In this document: one piece after another, positions 37,682 to 46,907 of the stretch
Layout of the letters: the number at the start of each line of letters is the position of its first letter
Position numbering within the stretch: position 1 is the first letter of the stretch
Source: an uncultured Thalassotalea sp.
Lineage (GTDB): Bacteria; Pseudomonadota; Gammaproteobacteria; Enterobacterales; Alteromonadaceae
Assembly: GCA_947502355.1 (NCBI GenBank)
Contig: CANMZP010000006.1
Span: 1 to 64,000, forward strand
Direction: 5' to 3'
Length of the DNA: 64,000 nt
Translations under genes and position numbers: made by a program
Notes under the pieces: model-generated
What the model was told of the DNA's origin: nothing
The model's database searches: none
The model's input: the letters and a program-made list of their open reading frames with translations, nothing else

Positions 37682-38422
37682 CTACACACTGCGATTGGTA
37701 AACTGATCAATCGAATATTTTCCACGCTTGGCCGAATGTTTCAGGCGAATTTCTTCAAACGCTTTGCTTTCACTTTCATCAAACAATTGATTTATCATGC
37801 GGTTAAAGTGCAAATGCATAGCCTGTCTGGATTTGTTGGCATCGCCGAGTTTTAATGCGGTTAAAATATTTTTATGTTCTTCAATGGTCTTTTGCTTTTC
37901 ATTAATGCAAATATCATCTGACTCATTGGTGTTATTGGTTTGCTCAGAGCGTAATTTCCATAACGATTCTACCGCCTGGATCATGGCGTTGTTATGCGTG
38001 GCTGATGCAATGATCTGATGAAACTCCCTATCGGCCTGGCGTACTTTTGAATTGGTTTGCATATCCACCAAAGTTTGCGCTAATTGATCCAACTCGGTTT
38101 TGTTAATCGAACTGGCAGCGCAGGCTGCTATTTCACCTTCAATTAACGCTCGGGTCTGGGTAAGTTCAAATGGATTGACTTGTTTGGTATGACAAAGTGT
38201 ATTTGCCTTATTTGATATATATACCCCTGAGCCGGTTTTTACTTCAACCAACTCTTTTACCTCTAAGGCAATGATTGCCTCACGAATGGTCGGGCGGCTT
38301 ACATTAAATGTTTCTGCCAATTCACGTTCAGAAGGTAATCTTTGACCTGCTACTAATTCTTTTGACTGAATGGCTGAGGCTATTTTTTCGTAAATATCCC
38401 AGAATAATCTTTTGCTACTCAT
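37682..38422 (-). CDS. GntR-family regulator, FCD subgroup (regulator 1)
   Basis: A 246-residue regulator: the winged helix (residues 8-75) contains AETFNVSRPTIREAIIALEV, and the FCD ligand domain (about 95-225) has LIEGEIAACAA, DREFHQIIASATHN and the metal-type histidine region MHLHFNRMI. It is divergent from the PL6-PL17-MFS-kdgK-eda genes with a 440-base control region between them. The recognition segment is identical to that of regulator 2 at 55957-56694. It is probably a repressor released by an alginate breakdown intermediate such as KDG or KDPG, by analogy with UxuR/ExuR/KdgR systems (inference). Confidence 0.9.
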   Translation of the reverse strand: MSSKRLFWDIYEKIASAIQSKELVAGQRLPSERELAETFNVSRPTIREAIIALEVKELVEVKTGSGVYISNKANTLCHTKQVNPFELTQTRALIEGEIAACAASSINKTELDQLAQTLVDMQTNSKVRQADREFHQIIASATHNNAMIQAVESLWKLRSEQTNNTNESDDICINEKQKTIEEHKNILTALKLGDANKSRQAMHLHFNRMINQLFDESESKAFEEIRLKHSAKRGKYSIDQFTNRSV

Positions 38423-38620
38423 GATTAATCTCGTTTAATCCATTTATTTCAATTGCATACCATATGAAAAGTATGAGTTTGTATATTGTTTAACACGTTA
38501 AACCTTGCGATTACCTTGAAACATTAACCTTTGAGATAACGACTCAAGCGGTTATTTTCTTGGTGGTAATGATGGTTTGTAAAATATATAACAGTATTTT
38601 GGTCTTTGTTCAATAATAAT

Positions 38621-38631
38621 CGGTAATACCA
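38621..38631. promoter_or_regulatory. Candidate GntR/FCD operator A (PL6 promoter)
   Basis: CGGTAATACCA matches the TGGT-N3-ACCA palindrome in all but its first base. It lies about 74 bases upstream of the predicted -35 element. Confidence 0.55.
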
Positions 38632-38676
38632 CTTTGTATTTTTGTGGTGTGGTAGGTTTTATTGATTTATATTAAT

Positions 38677-38688
38677 TTGGTAATACAG
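38677..38688. promoter_or_regulatory. Candidate GntR/FCD operator B (PL6 promoter)
   Basis: TTGGTAATACAG has a perfect left half and a partial right half. It ends six bases before TTGACA. The same geometry is seen at the TonB receptor promoter (site at 62852). Confidence 0.5.
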
Positions 38689-38694
38689 ATTTTA

Positions 38695-38723
38695 TTGACA
38701 CATTTGGACTTGTCTATTACATT
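38695..38723 (+). promoter_or_regulatory. Promoter of the PL6 operon
   Basis: A perfect TTGACA at 38695-38700 is followed after 17 bases by TACATT at 38718-38723. Candidate operators lie just upstream of the -35 element and about 20 bases downstream of the -10 element. Confidence 0.62.
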
Positions 38724-38739
38724 AAGTTGCAAAGGTAGG

Positions 38740-38750
38740 TGGTATTACAT
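38740..38750. promoter_or_regulatory. Candidate GntR/FCD operator C (PL6 promoter)
   Basis: TGGTATTACAT matches the left half and most of the right half of TGGT-N3-ACCA. It falls just after the expected transcription start, a repressor position. Confidence 0.5.
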
Positions 38751-38864
38751 GTAATTTTCGGTGTGAAATAGATTCGCAAATGTTTATCACTAAGTTAAAA
38801 AGCAATGTCTCGATTGCGGCTTTCTTAAGCTAAAGGCTGCAGTCAAAGATTTAATGAGAACAAT

Positions 38865-41141
38865 ATGGTTAATAAAAAATCTTTTATGAAAACAAAAATG
38901 ACCGTTTTACTTAGTTTAAGCCTTGGTCTGGCTTCTTCATTTACTGCACAGGCCGAAAGCTTTCTGGTTGACTCTCAAGCTTCTTATAAGAATGTCTTAT
39001 CATCGCTTCAACCCGGAGATGAAATAGTCTTAAAAAATGGCGTTTACAAAGATTTTGAAATTACCTTTACCGGTAAAGGCACCGAAAAGCAGCCAATACG
39101 GTTAACCGCGCAAACGAAAGGGCAAGTGATTTTATCGGGCCAGTCCAATTTAAAAATGGCCGGTGAATACCTTGAGGTTTCAGGGCTTGTTTTTAAAGAC
39201 GGTTATTCGCCATCAGGTGAAGTAATCTCGTTTCGGCGTAACAAAGACGATTTAGCCAATCACTCTCGGGTTACCGAAGTTGTTATTGATAAATACAATA
39301 TCCCGTTCAAGTTTGAGTCAGACTATTGGGTTGGAATGTACGGCAAATATAACCGTTTTGACCATAACCACTTAGAAGGCAAGAGCAACAAAGGGGTGAC
39401 TATGGCGGTACGTCTAAATACTGAGGCAAGCCGTGAAAACCATCACCGAATTGATCATAACTACTTTGGACCACGCCCTATTTTAGGCTCAAATGGTGGT
39501 GAAACATTACGTATTGGTACCAGTCATTACTCGTTATCTGACTCATTTACCATTGTAGAGAATAACTATTTTGACCGTTGTGATGGTGAAGTGGAAATTA
39601 TCTCCAATAAGTCGGGTAAAAACCAATTTAAAAACAATACCTTCTTCGAATCTCGTGGCACGCTAACCTTACGTCATGGCAATGGCAATATTGTTGAAAA
39701 TAACGTTTTCTTTGGTAATGGTGTCGATCATACCGGTGGTATCCGTGTGATTAATGCCGATCAAGTTATTCGTAATAACTACCTTGAAGGCCTAACTGGT
39801 TACCGCTTTGGTAGCGGCCTAACCATTATGAATGGTGTACCAAATTCGTCTATTAACCGTTATCACCAAGTAGATAATGCACTCATTGAAAACAATACCT
39901 TAGTCAATGTTGATAATGTGCATTTTGCCGCGGGCTCTGATAAAGAGCGCAGTGCAACACCGGTTAACAGCACCATTGCCAATAACCTAATTAGCCACAG
40001 TAAACTAGATAACACCATTACCTTGTTTGATGATGTGTCAGACAATGAGTTTAAAGGTAACGTGCTATCAAAAGATCATAAAAAAGTGATTAAAACAGGC
40101 TTTAGCGATAAGTCGTTTAAGTTAGAAAGAGCCAACAACGGTTTGCTTTACCCTAGTGATAAAGCCTTAGCAGACAAAGGCGTTAGTAAAGACCTTGTGG
40201 TTACGCAAAAACAAGATGTAGGGACAACGTGGTATCCAAAAGCGGATCCTGTTGTCGCCTTTAATAGCGGTAAAGTGATTGCGGTAAATGCAAATTCAGA
40301 TGACTTTTACCAAGCCTTAAATCAAGCACATACCGGTGACACGCTGTTACTCGCCGATGGTGTTTACGATTTACAAAAAATCACGGCACTCGATAAAGTG
40401 GTTTCTTTTAAAGCGAAAAACCAAGGTAAAGCACAGTTAGATATCTATCGTAGTACCAGCTTTGAAATTCGAGATAACGGTGGCTTGCAATTTGATGGGG
40501 TGATTATTTCTGGTAAAAATGCCCCGGATTCCACTGGTAATGTGTTTGTTCGTACTTCGCGTTTACCAATGTTGGTGAACTACCGATTTGAGCTATTAAA
40601 CAGCCAAGTAAAAGACTTTGATATAAACCATTCATTCCATTTCCTAGATGTGGCAATGCACAGTTTTGCAGACCATATCAAAATCGAAAATACTGAGTTT
40701 GATAACATTACTGGCGATGTATTAAAGCTTAATAAAGAAGTAGAAGACTTAGGTATTTACAACGCTGAGTACGTTTATTTGACCAACAATAAATTCACCA
40801 ACATAAAAGGTGCGGTTGTTAAGTTATACCGAGGTGGTACCGATGAGTCGACCTTTGGACCGCATATTTATGTTGAGGGTAATACCATTGAAAACGTTGG
40901 CTTAGGTAAGCGCAATAAAGAAAAAACGGCCCTATTGGTGCACGGTGCACAGGTGATTGATATTCAAAACAACACCATGAAAAATGCCGCAAAAGTTATC
41001 CTTAATCATACCGTCGGTGAAGCGAAAACAATGGTTTCAGACAACACCTTTATAAACATGGATAAAGTGTTTATTACCGAAATTAATTTTCCAGAAAAGC
41101 CTACTGGCATCATTGAAAACAATCACTATAAGCAAATGTAG
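38865..41141 (+). CDS. Alginate lyase, polysaccharide lyase family 6 (two-domain, AlyGC-like)
   Basis: Secreted parallel beta-helix lyase acting on alginate. The signal peptide ends near AQA-ESF (residue about 30). The 758-residue length fits the two-helix-domain subfamily represented by AlyGC of Glaciecola/Paraglaciecola. Candidate catalytic residues are Lys249 in IISNKSGKNQ and Arg270 in LTLRHGNGN. Their 21-residue spacing equals Lys220-Arg241 of AlyGC (from memory). GETLRIGTSHYSLSDSFTIV precedes them. A second domain begins near 470 with a VIAVNANSDDFYQALNQA repeat of the N-terminal theme. First gene of the alginate operon, downstream of candidate operators. Confidence 0.94.
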   Translation: MVNKKSFMKTKMTVLLSLSLGLASSFTAQAESFLVDSQASYKNVLSSLQPGDEIVLKNGVYKDFEITFTGKGTEKQPIRLTAQTKGQVILSGQSNLKMAGEYLEVSGLVFKDGYSPSGEVISFRRNKDDLANHSRVTEVVIDKYNIPFKFESDYWVGMYGKYNRFDHNHLEGKSNKGVTMAVRLNTEASRENHHRIDHNYFGPRPILGSNGGETLRIGTSHYSLSDSFTIVENNYFDRCDGEVEIISNKSGKNQFKNNTFFESRGTLTLRHGNGNIVENNVFFGNGVDHTGGIRVINADQVIRNNYLEGLTGYRFGSGLTIMNGVPNSSINRYHQVDNALIENNTLVNVDNVHFAAGSDKERSATPVNSTIANNLISHSKLDNTITLFDDVSDNEFKGNVLSKDHKKVIKTGFSDKSFKLERANNGLLYPSDKALADKGVSKDLVVTQKQDVGTTWYPKADPVVAFNSGKVIAVNANSDDFYQALNQAHTGDTLLLADGVYDLQKITALDKVVSFKAKNQGKAQLDIYRSTSFEIRDNGGLQFDGVIISGKNAPDSTGNVFVRTSRLPMLVNYRFELLNSQVKDFDINHSFHFLDVAMHSFADHIKIENTEFDNITGDVLKLNKEVEDLGIYNAEYVYLTNNKFTNIKGAVVKLYRGGTDESTFGPHIYVEGNTIENVGLGKRNKEKTALLVHGAQVIDIQNNTMKNAAKVILNHTVGEAKTMVSDNTFINMDKVFITEINFPEKPTGIIENNHYKQM

Positions 41142-41155
41142 AAGGGCTTTTTACA

Positions 41156-43372
41156 ATGTACTCAACTTTGAAAAAACCATTAACAATGTTATCTGCCGGT
41201 GTTGCTTTAGCCTTTAGTGCTAGTGTGCTTGCTGAGCATCCTGGCCTTACATTAACCAAAAATGATGTGGCACAAATGAAGTCGGCACTACAGACTTCCG
41301 ATGCTTTCTCGAAAGCGTTTGTCGAAAGAAAAGCCGCGGTCGATGCGCAATTATTATTGCCAATCGAAGTGCCAATGCCAAAAGATGCGGGTGGTGGTTA
41401 CACCCATGAAAAACATAAGAAAAACTACCAGTTTATTTATGAGGCAGGTACCTTATATCAACTTACTGGTGATGCGAAATATGCTGATCATGTTGTTGAA
41501 ATGCTGAAACTTTATGCGGATATGTACCCTACCTTAGGCTTGCATCCAGAGCAAAAAGAGTTAGCGCCAGGTAAACTTTTTTGGCAAAGCCTTAATGAAA
41601 CGGTTTGGCTAGTTTACGGTATTCAAGGTTACGATATGATCCGAAATAGCGTGAGCGATGAAGACCGTCGATTCATCGAGAAAGGCCTGTTTTACCCTAT
41701 GGTGGATTTTCTATCCGAAAAATCGGCGGCCTCATTTAACAAGGTGCATAACCATGGCACTTGGGCAACCGCTGGTGTGGGTATGGCCGGCTATGTATTA
41801 AACGAACCAGAGTGGGTTGAAAAAGCATTATACGGACTGGATAAATCCGGTAAGGGTGGCTTTATAAAGCAATTGGATAAATTGTTTTCGCCGCAAGGGT
41901 ATTACACCGAAGGGCCTTATTACCAACGTTATGCGCTTTTACCTTTTGTAACGTTTGCAAAAGCCATTGAAATCAACGAGCCGAACCGTAAAATTTTTGA
42001 GTATCGAGACTCGGTGTTATTAAAAGCCATCGATACCACCATACAGTTAAGTTATAACGACTTATTTTTTCCTATCAACGATTCCATTAAAGATAAAGGC
42101 ATCGACACCATTGAATTAGTGCATGGGGTCGCGATAGCTTACGGTTTAACTGGCGATGCGCGATTACTTGATATTGCCAAAAAACAAGATCAAATCTTAT
42201 TAACCGCTGATGGCTTAAAAGTCGCGCAAGCGCTGGATAAGCAACTGGCAAAAACCTACCCATTCAAATCTATGGTAGTTGGTGATGGTGACTCGGGTAA
42301 AGATGGTGGCTTGGTCATTATGCGTACCAACCAAGAAGCCGATCATCAAGCGCTTGTTTTTAAAGCGACTGCGCAAGGCATGGGGCATGGTCACTTCGAC
42401 AAACTCAATTGGATTTTCTTTGATAAAGGCGAAGAGATTGTTATGGATTATGGTGCCGCCAGATTCCTCAATGTCGAGGCGAAATACGGTGGTCACTACC
42501 TCAAAGAAAACAATACTTACGCGAAACAAACGGTAGCACATAACACCTTGGTTGTAGATGAAACCAGTCATTTTAATGGCAAGGTGAAAGTGGCTAACCA
42601 GCACTTTCCTACCGTGAATTATTTTGTATCAAACGATGAGCTGACCATTGCCTCGGCAACGATGGATAAAGCCTACAAAGGCGTTGAATTTACCCGTACG
42701 CAAGCGCTCATTAATGTTGAACAGGTAAGCCGACCGTTTGTGATTGATGTGCTTAGTGTTGATTCAAATAAAGCTCACCAATATGATTTACCCGTTCATT
42801 ACCGTGGTCAGTTAATGGACACTAATTTTGCCATTAATACCCAAACCACGTCGTTAAAACCATTAGGTAAACATAACGGCTATGAGCATTTGTGGTTAGC
42901 AGGCTCTGGGAGTCCAGAAAGCGATATTGCTAAGGTAACGTGGTTACACAATAACCGTTTCTACAGCCATTCAACGGCTATCAAAAAAGACCAGCCAGTC
43001 GATGTGTTATTTACCAAGTTAGGGGCAACGGATCCTCATTTTAATTTACGTGATGAAAGTGGTTTTGTCTTGCGTGCCAATAAGGCGAAAAACCATACCT
43101 TTGTTAGTTTGCTTGAGTTGCACGGCGAATACAATCCATCTAAAGAGTTTACCTTAGCAAGTCACAGTCAGTTAAGTGTATTTGATTATGAGCAACAAGG
43201 TGATGTCATGCTAATTAATGCTGAGCTTGAAGGCTTTGCGTTTAGTATGGCCATCGTAACCGATAACTTTGCGGCAGAAAGCCATAAAGTTACCGTAAAT
43301 GGCCAAGTTAAAACCTTCACAGAGCCTTATTTGTTGCTCAGTGAAGAGAAAAGCAAAATGGCAAAGAAATAA
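41156..43372 (+). CDS. Oligoalginate lyase, polysaccharide lyase family 17
   Basis: Exo-acting lyase that releases unsaturated monouronate from alginate oligomers, probably periplasmic. The 738 residues have a signal peptide (MLSAGVALAFSASVLA), an alpha/alpha toroid (about 30-370) and a C-terminal heparinase II/III-type beta-sheet domain. Likely active-site groups are Asn199-His200 in KVHNHGTWATAG, the tyrosines in EGPYYQRYALLPF (255-259) and His413 in GHGHFDKLNW. GGHYLKENNTYAKQTVAHNT follows near 445. It starts 14 bases after the PL6 stop. PL17 with PL6 is a common pairing for complete depolymerisation. Confidence 0.95.
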   Translation: MYSTLKKPLTMLSAGVALAFSASVLAEHPGLTLTKNDVAQMKSALQTSDAFSKAFVERKAAVDAQLLLPIEVPMPKDAGGGYTHEKHKKNYQFIYEAGTLYQLTGDAKYADHVVEMLKLYADMYPTLGLHPEQKELAPGKLFWQSLNETVWLVYGIQGYDMIRNSVSDEDRRFIEKGLFYPMVDFLSEKSAASFNKVHNHGTWATAGVGMAGYVLNEPEWVEKALYGLDKSGKGGFIKQLDKLFSPQGYYTEGPYYQRYALLPFVTFAKAIEINEPNRKIFEYRDSVLLKAIDTTIQLSYNDLFFPINDSIKDKGIDTIELVHGVAIAYGLTGDARLLDIAKKQDQILLTADGLKVAQALDKQLAKTYPFKSMVVGDGDSGKDGGLVIMRTNQEADHQALVFKATAQGMGHGHFDKLNWIFFDKGEEIVMDYGAARFLNVEAKYGGHYLKENNTYAKQTVAHNTLVVDETSHFNGKVKVANQHFPTVNYFVSNDELTIASATMDKAYKGVEFTRTQALINVEQVSRPFVIDVLSVDSNKAHQYDLPVHYRGQLMDTNFAINTQTTSLKPLGKHNGYEHLWLAGSGSPESDIAKVTWLHNNRFYSHSTAIKKDQPVDVLFTKLGATDPHFNLRDESGFVLRANKAKNHTFVSLLELHGEYNPSKEFTLASHSQLSVFDYEQQGDVMLINAELEGFAFSMAIVTDNFAAESHKVTVNGQVKTFTEPYLLLSEEKSKMAKK

Positions 43373-43424
43373 AGCAAGTTATTGAGCGAAAACAATATTT
43401 AATTAACCGAATTAGAACAAGGTA

Positions 43425-43478
43425 TGCTGTGTGGAAACCCGAAGGGGAAGCGTTTTCCAGTTTAGAAACCACACAGCA
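43425..43478 (+). other. Intercistronic hairpin before MFS 1
   Basis: TGCTGTGTGG at 43425-43434 pairs perfectly with CCACACAGCA at 43469-43478, with an inner GGAAA/TTTCC pairing in the loop. There is no U tract, so it is more likely an mRNA-stability or processing element between the lyase and transporter genes than a terminator. Confidence 0.6.
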
Positions 43479-43531
43479 GATATTTGACAACCGCCTTGCA
43501 ACAGCAGGCATTAATGATAAGAAGTAAGATT

Positions 43532-44869
43532 ATGAAAGTACAAAATTTACGCTGGTGGGTGATCGCATTAATCGCTCTGGCCACGATCATAAACTACATT
43601 GACCGCCAGGCGCTCAGTGTTCTATGGCCAGATATTGTTGAAGACTTATTTCCCGATGAGTCGGCACTAGAGCGTAAGCAAATCTATGCCAATATCTCTA
43701 TTATTTTTGTGTTTTCTTACGCATTTGGTCAGGCCATTTTCGGAAAAATATTTGATTGGGTTGGCACACGTTTAGGTTTTGTTTTGTCTATTGGTGTGTG
43801 GTCTATTGCAACGGCCGCACATGCCTTTGCACAAGGCATGCTAAGCATCAGTTTGTTCCGCGCTATTTTAGGTGTGGCAGAAGCGGGTAACTGGCCGGGC
43901 GCTGCAAAAAGTAATGCGGAATGGTTTCCTACAAAAGAACGTGCCTTAGCGCAGGGGATTTTTAACTCAGGTGCGGCTATTGGTGGCATCATCGCCATCC
44001 CGCTTATTGCTGTTTTAACGGTATATTTTAGCTGGAAAATGGTCTTTATTGTGGTGGGTTTAGTCGGCCTTTTATGGTTAATTCCTTGGATGATTCTGGT
44101 TAAAGCTCCACCAGGCTCACACCCTTGGATCACAGAAGAAGAACGTCAATACATTTTAACCGGCCAACGTGTAACTGACCAAGGTGAAAGTGTTGAAGAG
44201 GCCGAAGAAGAGTACGACCCAACAACCAAGGAAATCCTTTCTCGTAAGCAAAGCTGGGGTGTGATTATTGCGTCTGCGGCAATTGATCCAATTTGGTGGT
44301 TGTTTGTATTCTGGATCCCAATTTACCTGAACGAAGTTTATGGTATGGATGTTAAGTCTATTGGTATCTACGGTTGGGTTCCTTATGTTGGGGCTATGTT
44401 TGGTGCCTGGTTTGGTGGCTTATTAGCGCAAAACCGACTCAAAGCGGGTTGGAATACCGATAAGACTCGTAAGTTAACGATTACTTTAGGTTGTTTAATC
44501 ATGTTGCCTTCTTTATTAGCGATGGCAAACCCTGGTTCTCCGGTTACGGCCGTTCTGATTATGGCGGTGATCTTATTTGGCTTCCAAACAGCCATTGGTA
44601 ACGTACAAACATTACCAAGTGATTTATACGGTAAGAAAGCGGTTGGTACATTGTCTGGTTTATCGGGTATGGCAGCGAAATTAGGTGCGGTAGGTTTAAC
44701 CTCTCTTGTACCAATTTTAACGGCCGATGGTAACTACACACCAGCATTCGTTATTGGTGCTTCATTAGCGGTAATCGCTATGGCGGCCGTGTGGTTCTTA
44801 ATTCCAAAAATTGAACCACTGAAGAAGCTACCGGCGAAACATTCGCTGACCGAATCGAAAAGCGTATAA
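43532..44869 (+). CDS. MFS transporter 1, hexuronate/DEH type
   Basis: A 445-residue 12-helix transporter of the anion:cation symporter (ExuT-like) group, probably importing unsaturated monouronate or DEH across the inner membrane. I start at the ATG at 43532 (MKVQNLRWW), the same N-terminus as its paralogue at 56934. The earlier TTG frame adds 16 residues. Motifs are INYIDRQALSVLWPDIVEDL near residue 20, AEAGNWPGAAKSNAEWFPTK near 122 and a charged central loop near 215-230. It lies between PL17 and kdgK. The two MFS proteins are nearly identical apart from this loop and the C-terminus. Confidence 0.9.
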   Translation: MKVQNLRWWVIALIALATIINYIDRQALSVLWPDIVEDLFPDESALERKQIYANISIIFVFSYAFGQAIFGKIFDWVGTRLGFVLSIGVWSIATAAHAFAQGMLSISLFRAILGVAEAGNWPGAAKSNAEWFPTKERALAQGIFNSGAAIGGIIAIPLIAVLTVYFSWKMVFIVVGLVGLLWLIPWMILVKAPPGSHPWITEEERQYILTGQRVTDQGESVEEAEEEYDPTTKEILSRKQSWGVIIASAAIDPIWWLFVFWIPIYLNEVYGMDVKSIGIYGWVPYVGAMFGAWFGGLLAQNRLKAGWNTDKTRKLTITLGCLIMLPSLLAMANPGSPVTAVLIMAVILFGFQTAIGNVQTLPSDLYGKKAVGTLSGLSGMAAKLGAVGLTSLVPILTADGNYTPAFVIGASLAVIAMAAVWFLIPKIEPLKKLPAKHSLTESKSV

Positions 44870-44917
44870 GTCGTTAATAGTACATAAAAAGTAGCGAATA
44901 AAAGATAAGGCATCTAC

Positions 44918-45838
44918 ATGAAGAACATTTATTTATTGGGCGAATGCATGATTGAACTCAGTCATAGCTCAGCTCATACCATCAACCAGTCTTTCGCTGG
45001 GGATGTATTTAACGCCGCAGTTTATTTAAAGCGTACGTTTAACGATATGAATGTGCACTTAGTAACCGCCGTCGGTAAAGACAGCTATAGCGCCGACATG
45101 ATCAAGCTGTTTGAAAAAGAGCAGCTAGAATGTGATTGTGTATTCAAGTCGGATACTAGAATTCCAGGTTTGTACTCCATCCAACTTGACGAGCATGGCG
45201 AGCGTAGCTTTACTTATTGGCGAGATAACGCTGCTGCAAAGCAAGTGATGCAGCACATTGATGATGCCGCCGTAAGTAAATTGTCGCAAGGCGATATCTT
45301 TTTCTTTTCGGGAATTTCCCTAGCTATTCTGGATAAAGGTGATTTAGACGCCTTCTGGCAGCTTTTAACCACACTTAAAGAGCGTGGGGTTACCATTGCC
45401 TTTGATATGAATTATCGTGCCCGCTTATGGGCATCGATTGATGAGGCTCGAACGCTAACACAAAAAGCATTTGCCCATTCAACCTTGCTATTACCAGGGG
45501 CGGAAGATATGCAAAGTTTGTTTGATATCGGCGAGCTAGACGATATTAAAGCCTTTATGGATGAGTTCCCATGGCAAGAAATCATTCTTAAGAATGGACC
45601 TGATGAAGTCATGTACTTTAGCCATCAAGAGCAGCATAGTGTGGCCATCACACCGGTTGAAAAGGTGATTGATACTACATCCGCTGGGGACTCATTTAAC
45701 GGCAGTTTCTTGGGCGCTAGAATGGCAGGCCAAGATCCGGTTTCGGCCATTAAGTTTGCTGCATCGGTTGCCGGTTTTGTTATTCAACATAAAGGGGCCA
45801 TAGTGCCCACCGATATTTTTGCCGACAAATTTAACTAA
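44918..45838 (+). CDS. kdgK: 2-keto-3-deoxygluconate kinase
   Basis: PfkB-family sugar kinase that phosphorylates KDG to KDPG. The 306 residues start MKNIYLLGECMIEL, contain the substrate region YWRDNAAAKQV near 97, and end with the anion-hole/catalytic motif DTTSAGDSFNGSFLGAR near 250. It is followed by eda, the next enzyme of the pathway, and preceded by the uronate transporter. This order supports KdgK over fructokinase, which is a separate gene at 53569. Confidence 0.93.
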   Translation: MKNIYLLGECMIELSHSSAHTINQSFAGDVFNAAVYLKRTFNDMNVHLVTAVGKDSYSADMIKLFEKEQLECDCVFKSDTRIPGLYSIQLDEHGERSFTYWRDNAAAKQVMQHIDDAAVSKLSQGDIFFFSGISLAILDKGDLDAFWQLLTTLKERGVTIAFDMNYRARLWASIDEARTLTQKAFAHSTLLLPGAEDMQSLFDIGELDDIKAFMDEFPWQEIILKNGPDEVMYFSHQEQHSVAITPVEKVIDTTSAGDSFNGSFLGARMAGQDPVSAIKFAASVAGFVIQHKGAIVPTDIFADKFN

Positions 45839-45976
45839 TTTGGGTAATGAAAGTTTGGACAATGAAATAGATTTTATTATCGATTTGACGTCGATTCTAG
45901 GAACTATTTCAATATGGATTTAAACATTGGGGACGGGAGTCCTCATTACATAACACACGTAGATTTTCTACAGATA

Positions 45977-46005
45977 GGACAAATGACTTTGTCCGGTCAT
46001 ACAAA
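45977..46005. promoter_or_regulatory. Hairpin and candidate GntR/FCD operator upstream of eda
   Basis: GGACAAA/TTTGTCC forms a small hairpin at 45977-45994. Overlapping its right edge, CCGGTCATACAAA (45993-46005) fits the TNGT-N3-ACNA pattern. It lies 18 bases before the eda start. A local promoter may make eda partly independent of the operon; the 184-base gap after kdgK also supports that. Confidence 0.45.
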
Positions 46006-46022
46006 TTTAAGGGTATTATATT

Positions 46023-46637
46023 ATGACAGCAACAAATTCAATCATGGGTTCACAAAAGCTATTACCAATCATTTTGGCTGATACAGCAGAACAAGGGGTA
46101 AAAATCGCTGGCGCAATGGCAAAAGCAGGTTTAAACCTTGTTGAAGTGGTACTAAGAACACCTGAGTCTTTAAATGCTGTACGCGCAATTAAGCAAGCTC
46201 ATCCAGAATTAAAAGTGGGTGCAGGTACCATTACCGATGAAACAATCTTAAAAGCAGCTATTGAAGCAGGTGCTGACTTTATCGTAACACCAGCGGTTTC
46301 TGACAAGCTGTTAAAAGCATTAAAAGAGTGCGGTGTTCCGGTTATCCCTGGGGTGTCAAATACCGGTGAAATCTTATTGGCTAAAGAGTACGGCTTTACC
46401 GAGCAAAAACTGTTTCCAGCAACCTTAGCTGGTGGTGTTAACTTCTTAAAAGCAATCTCAACGGTATTCCAAGACGTGTCTTTCTGTCCAACGGGTGGCG
46501 TTAACGTAGCAAACAAAGACGAGTTCTTAGCGCTAGGTAACGTATATGCCGTAGGTGGTACTTGGGTATGTAACAAAGAATGGGTTGCTAACGAAGAGTG
46601 GGACAAGATCACTGAAGCGTGTAAAAAAGCAATCTAG
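46023..46637 (+). CDS. eda: KDPG aldolase (2-keto-3-deoxy-6-phosphogluconate aldolase)
   Basis: Class I aldolase splitting KDPG to pyruvate and glyceraldehyde 3-phosphate, and 4-hydroxy-2-oxoglutarate similarly. The 204 residues include VEVVLRTPES near 41 (general base Glu), GAGTITDE near 62, and the Schiff-base lysine in EQKLFPATLAGG near 125. FCPTGGVNVAN, a phosphate-binding segment, follows near 151. It ends the first alginate operon and has a strong terminator. Confidence 0.96.
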   Translation: MTATNSIMGSQKLLPIILADTAEQGVKIAGAMAKAGLNLVEVVLRTPESLNAVRAIKQAHPELKVGAGTITDETILKAAIEAGADFIVTPAVSDKLLKALKECGVPVIPGVSNTGEILLAKEYGFTEQKLFPATLAGGVNFLKAISTVFQDVSFCPTGGVNVANKDEFLALGNVYAVGGTWVCNKEWVANEEWDKITEACKKAI

Positions 46638-46712
46638 CTTACTCCTCTCCCTAATCCCAATTCCATTCGTTAGCTGTTATTAAATAGCTAATGATGGTAG
46701 TTGGTATGCCTC

Positions 46713-46746
46713 AGCCCTTAAGTCGCATTTCTTAAGGGCTTTTTTA
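46713..46746 (+). terminator. eda terminator
   Basis: The stem AGCCCTTAAG/CTTAAGGGCT with an 8-base loop is followed by TTTTTT. It closes the alginate operon. Confidence 0.9.
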
Positions 46747-46907
46747 TGCTTCTAAATAACGCTGCAAGAAGGGACGCCGGTTACGCCTCTCGCTTGCTTG
46801 AATTGTTAAATGCTTTCCTTTCCTTGCTATTCACTATAAGCTGTAGTCTTTCGTTTTGTCATTTATCCTTGATAGTTGGCTGAGCGCTCAATCATTGAGG
46901 CGGCCAA

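Larger units (their letters stand above)
38423..38864. promoter_or_regulatory. Divergent control region between gntR1 and the PL6 gene
   Basis: About 440 bases with no gene. It holds three TGGT/ACCA-type sites (38621, 38677, 38740), a sigma-70-like promoter at 38695-38723 and a weaker site TTGCATACCAT at 38453-38463 near the gntR1 start. Several GGTAATAC and GGTATTAC words recur here. The arrangement suggests repression of the lyase genes and self-control of gntR1. Confidence 0.65.
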
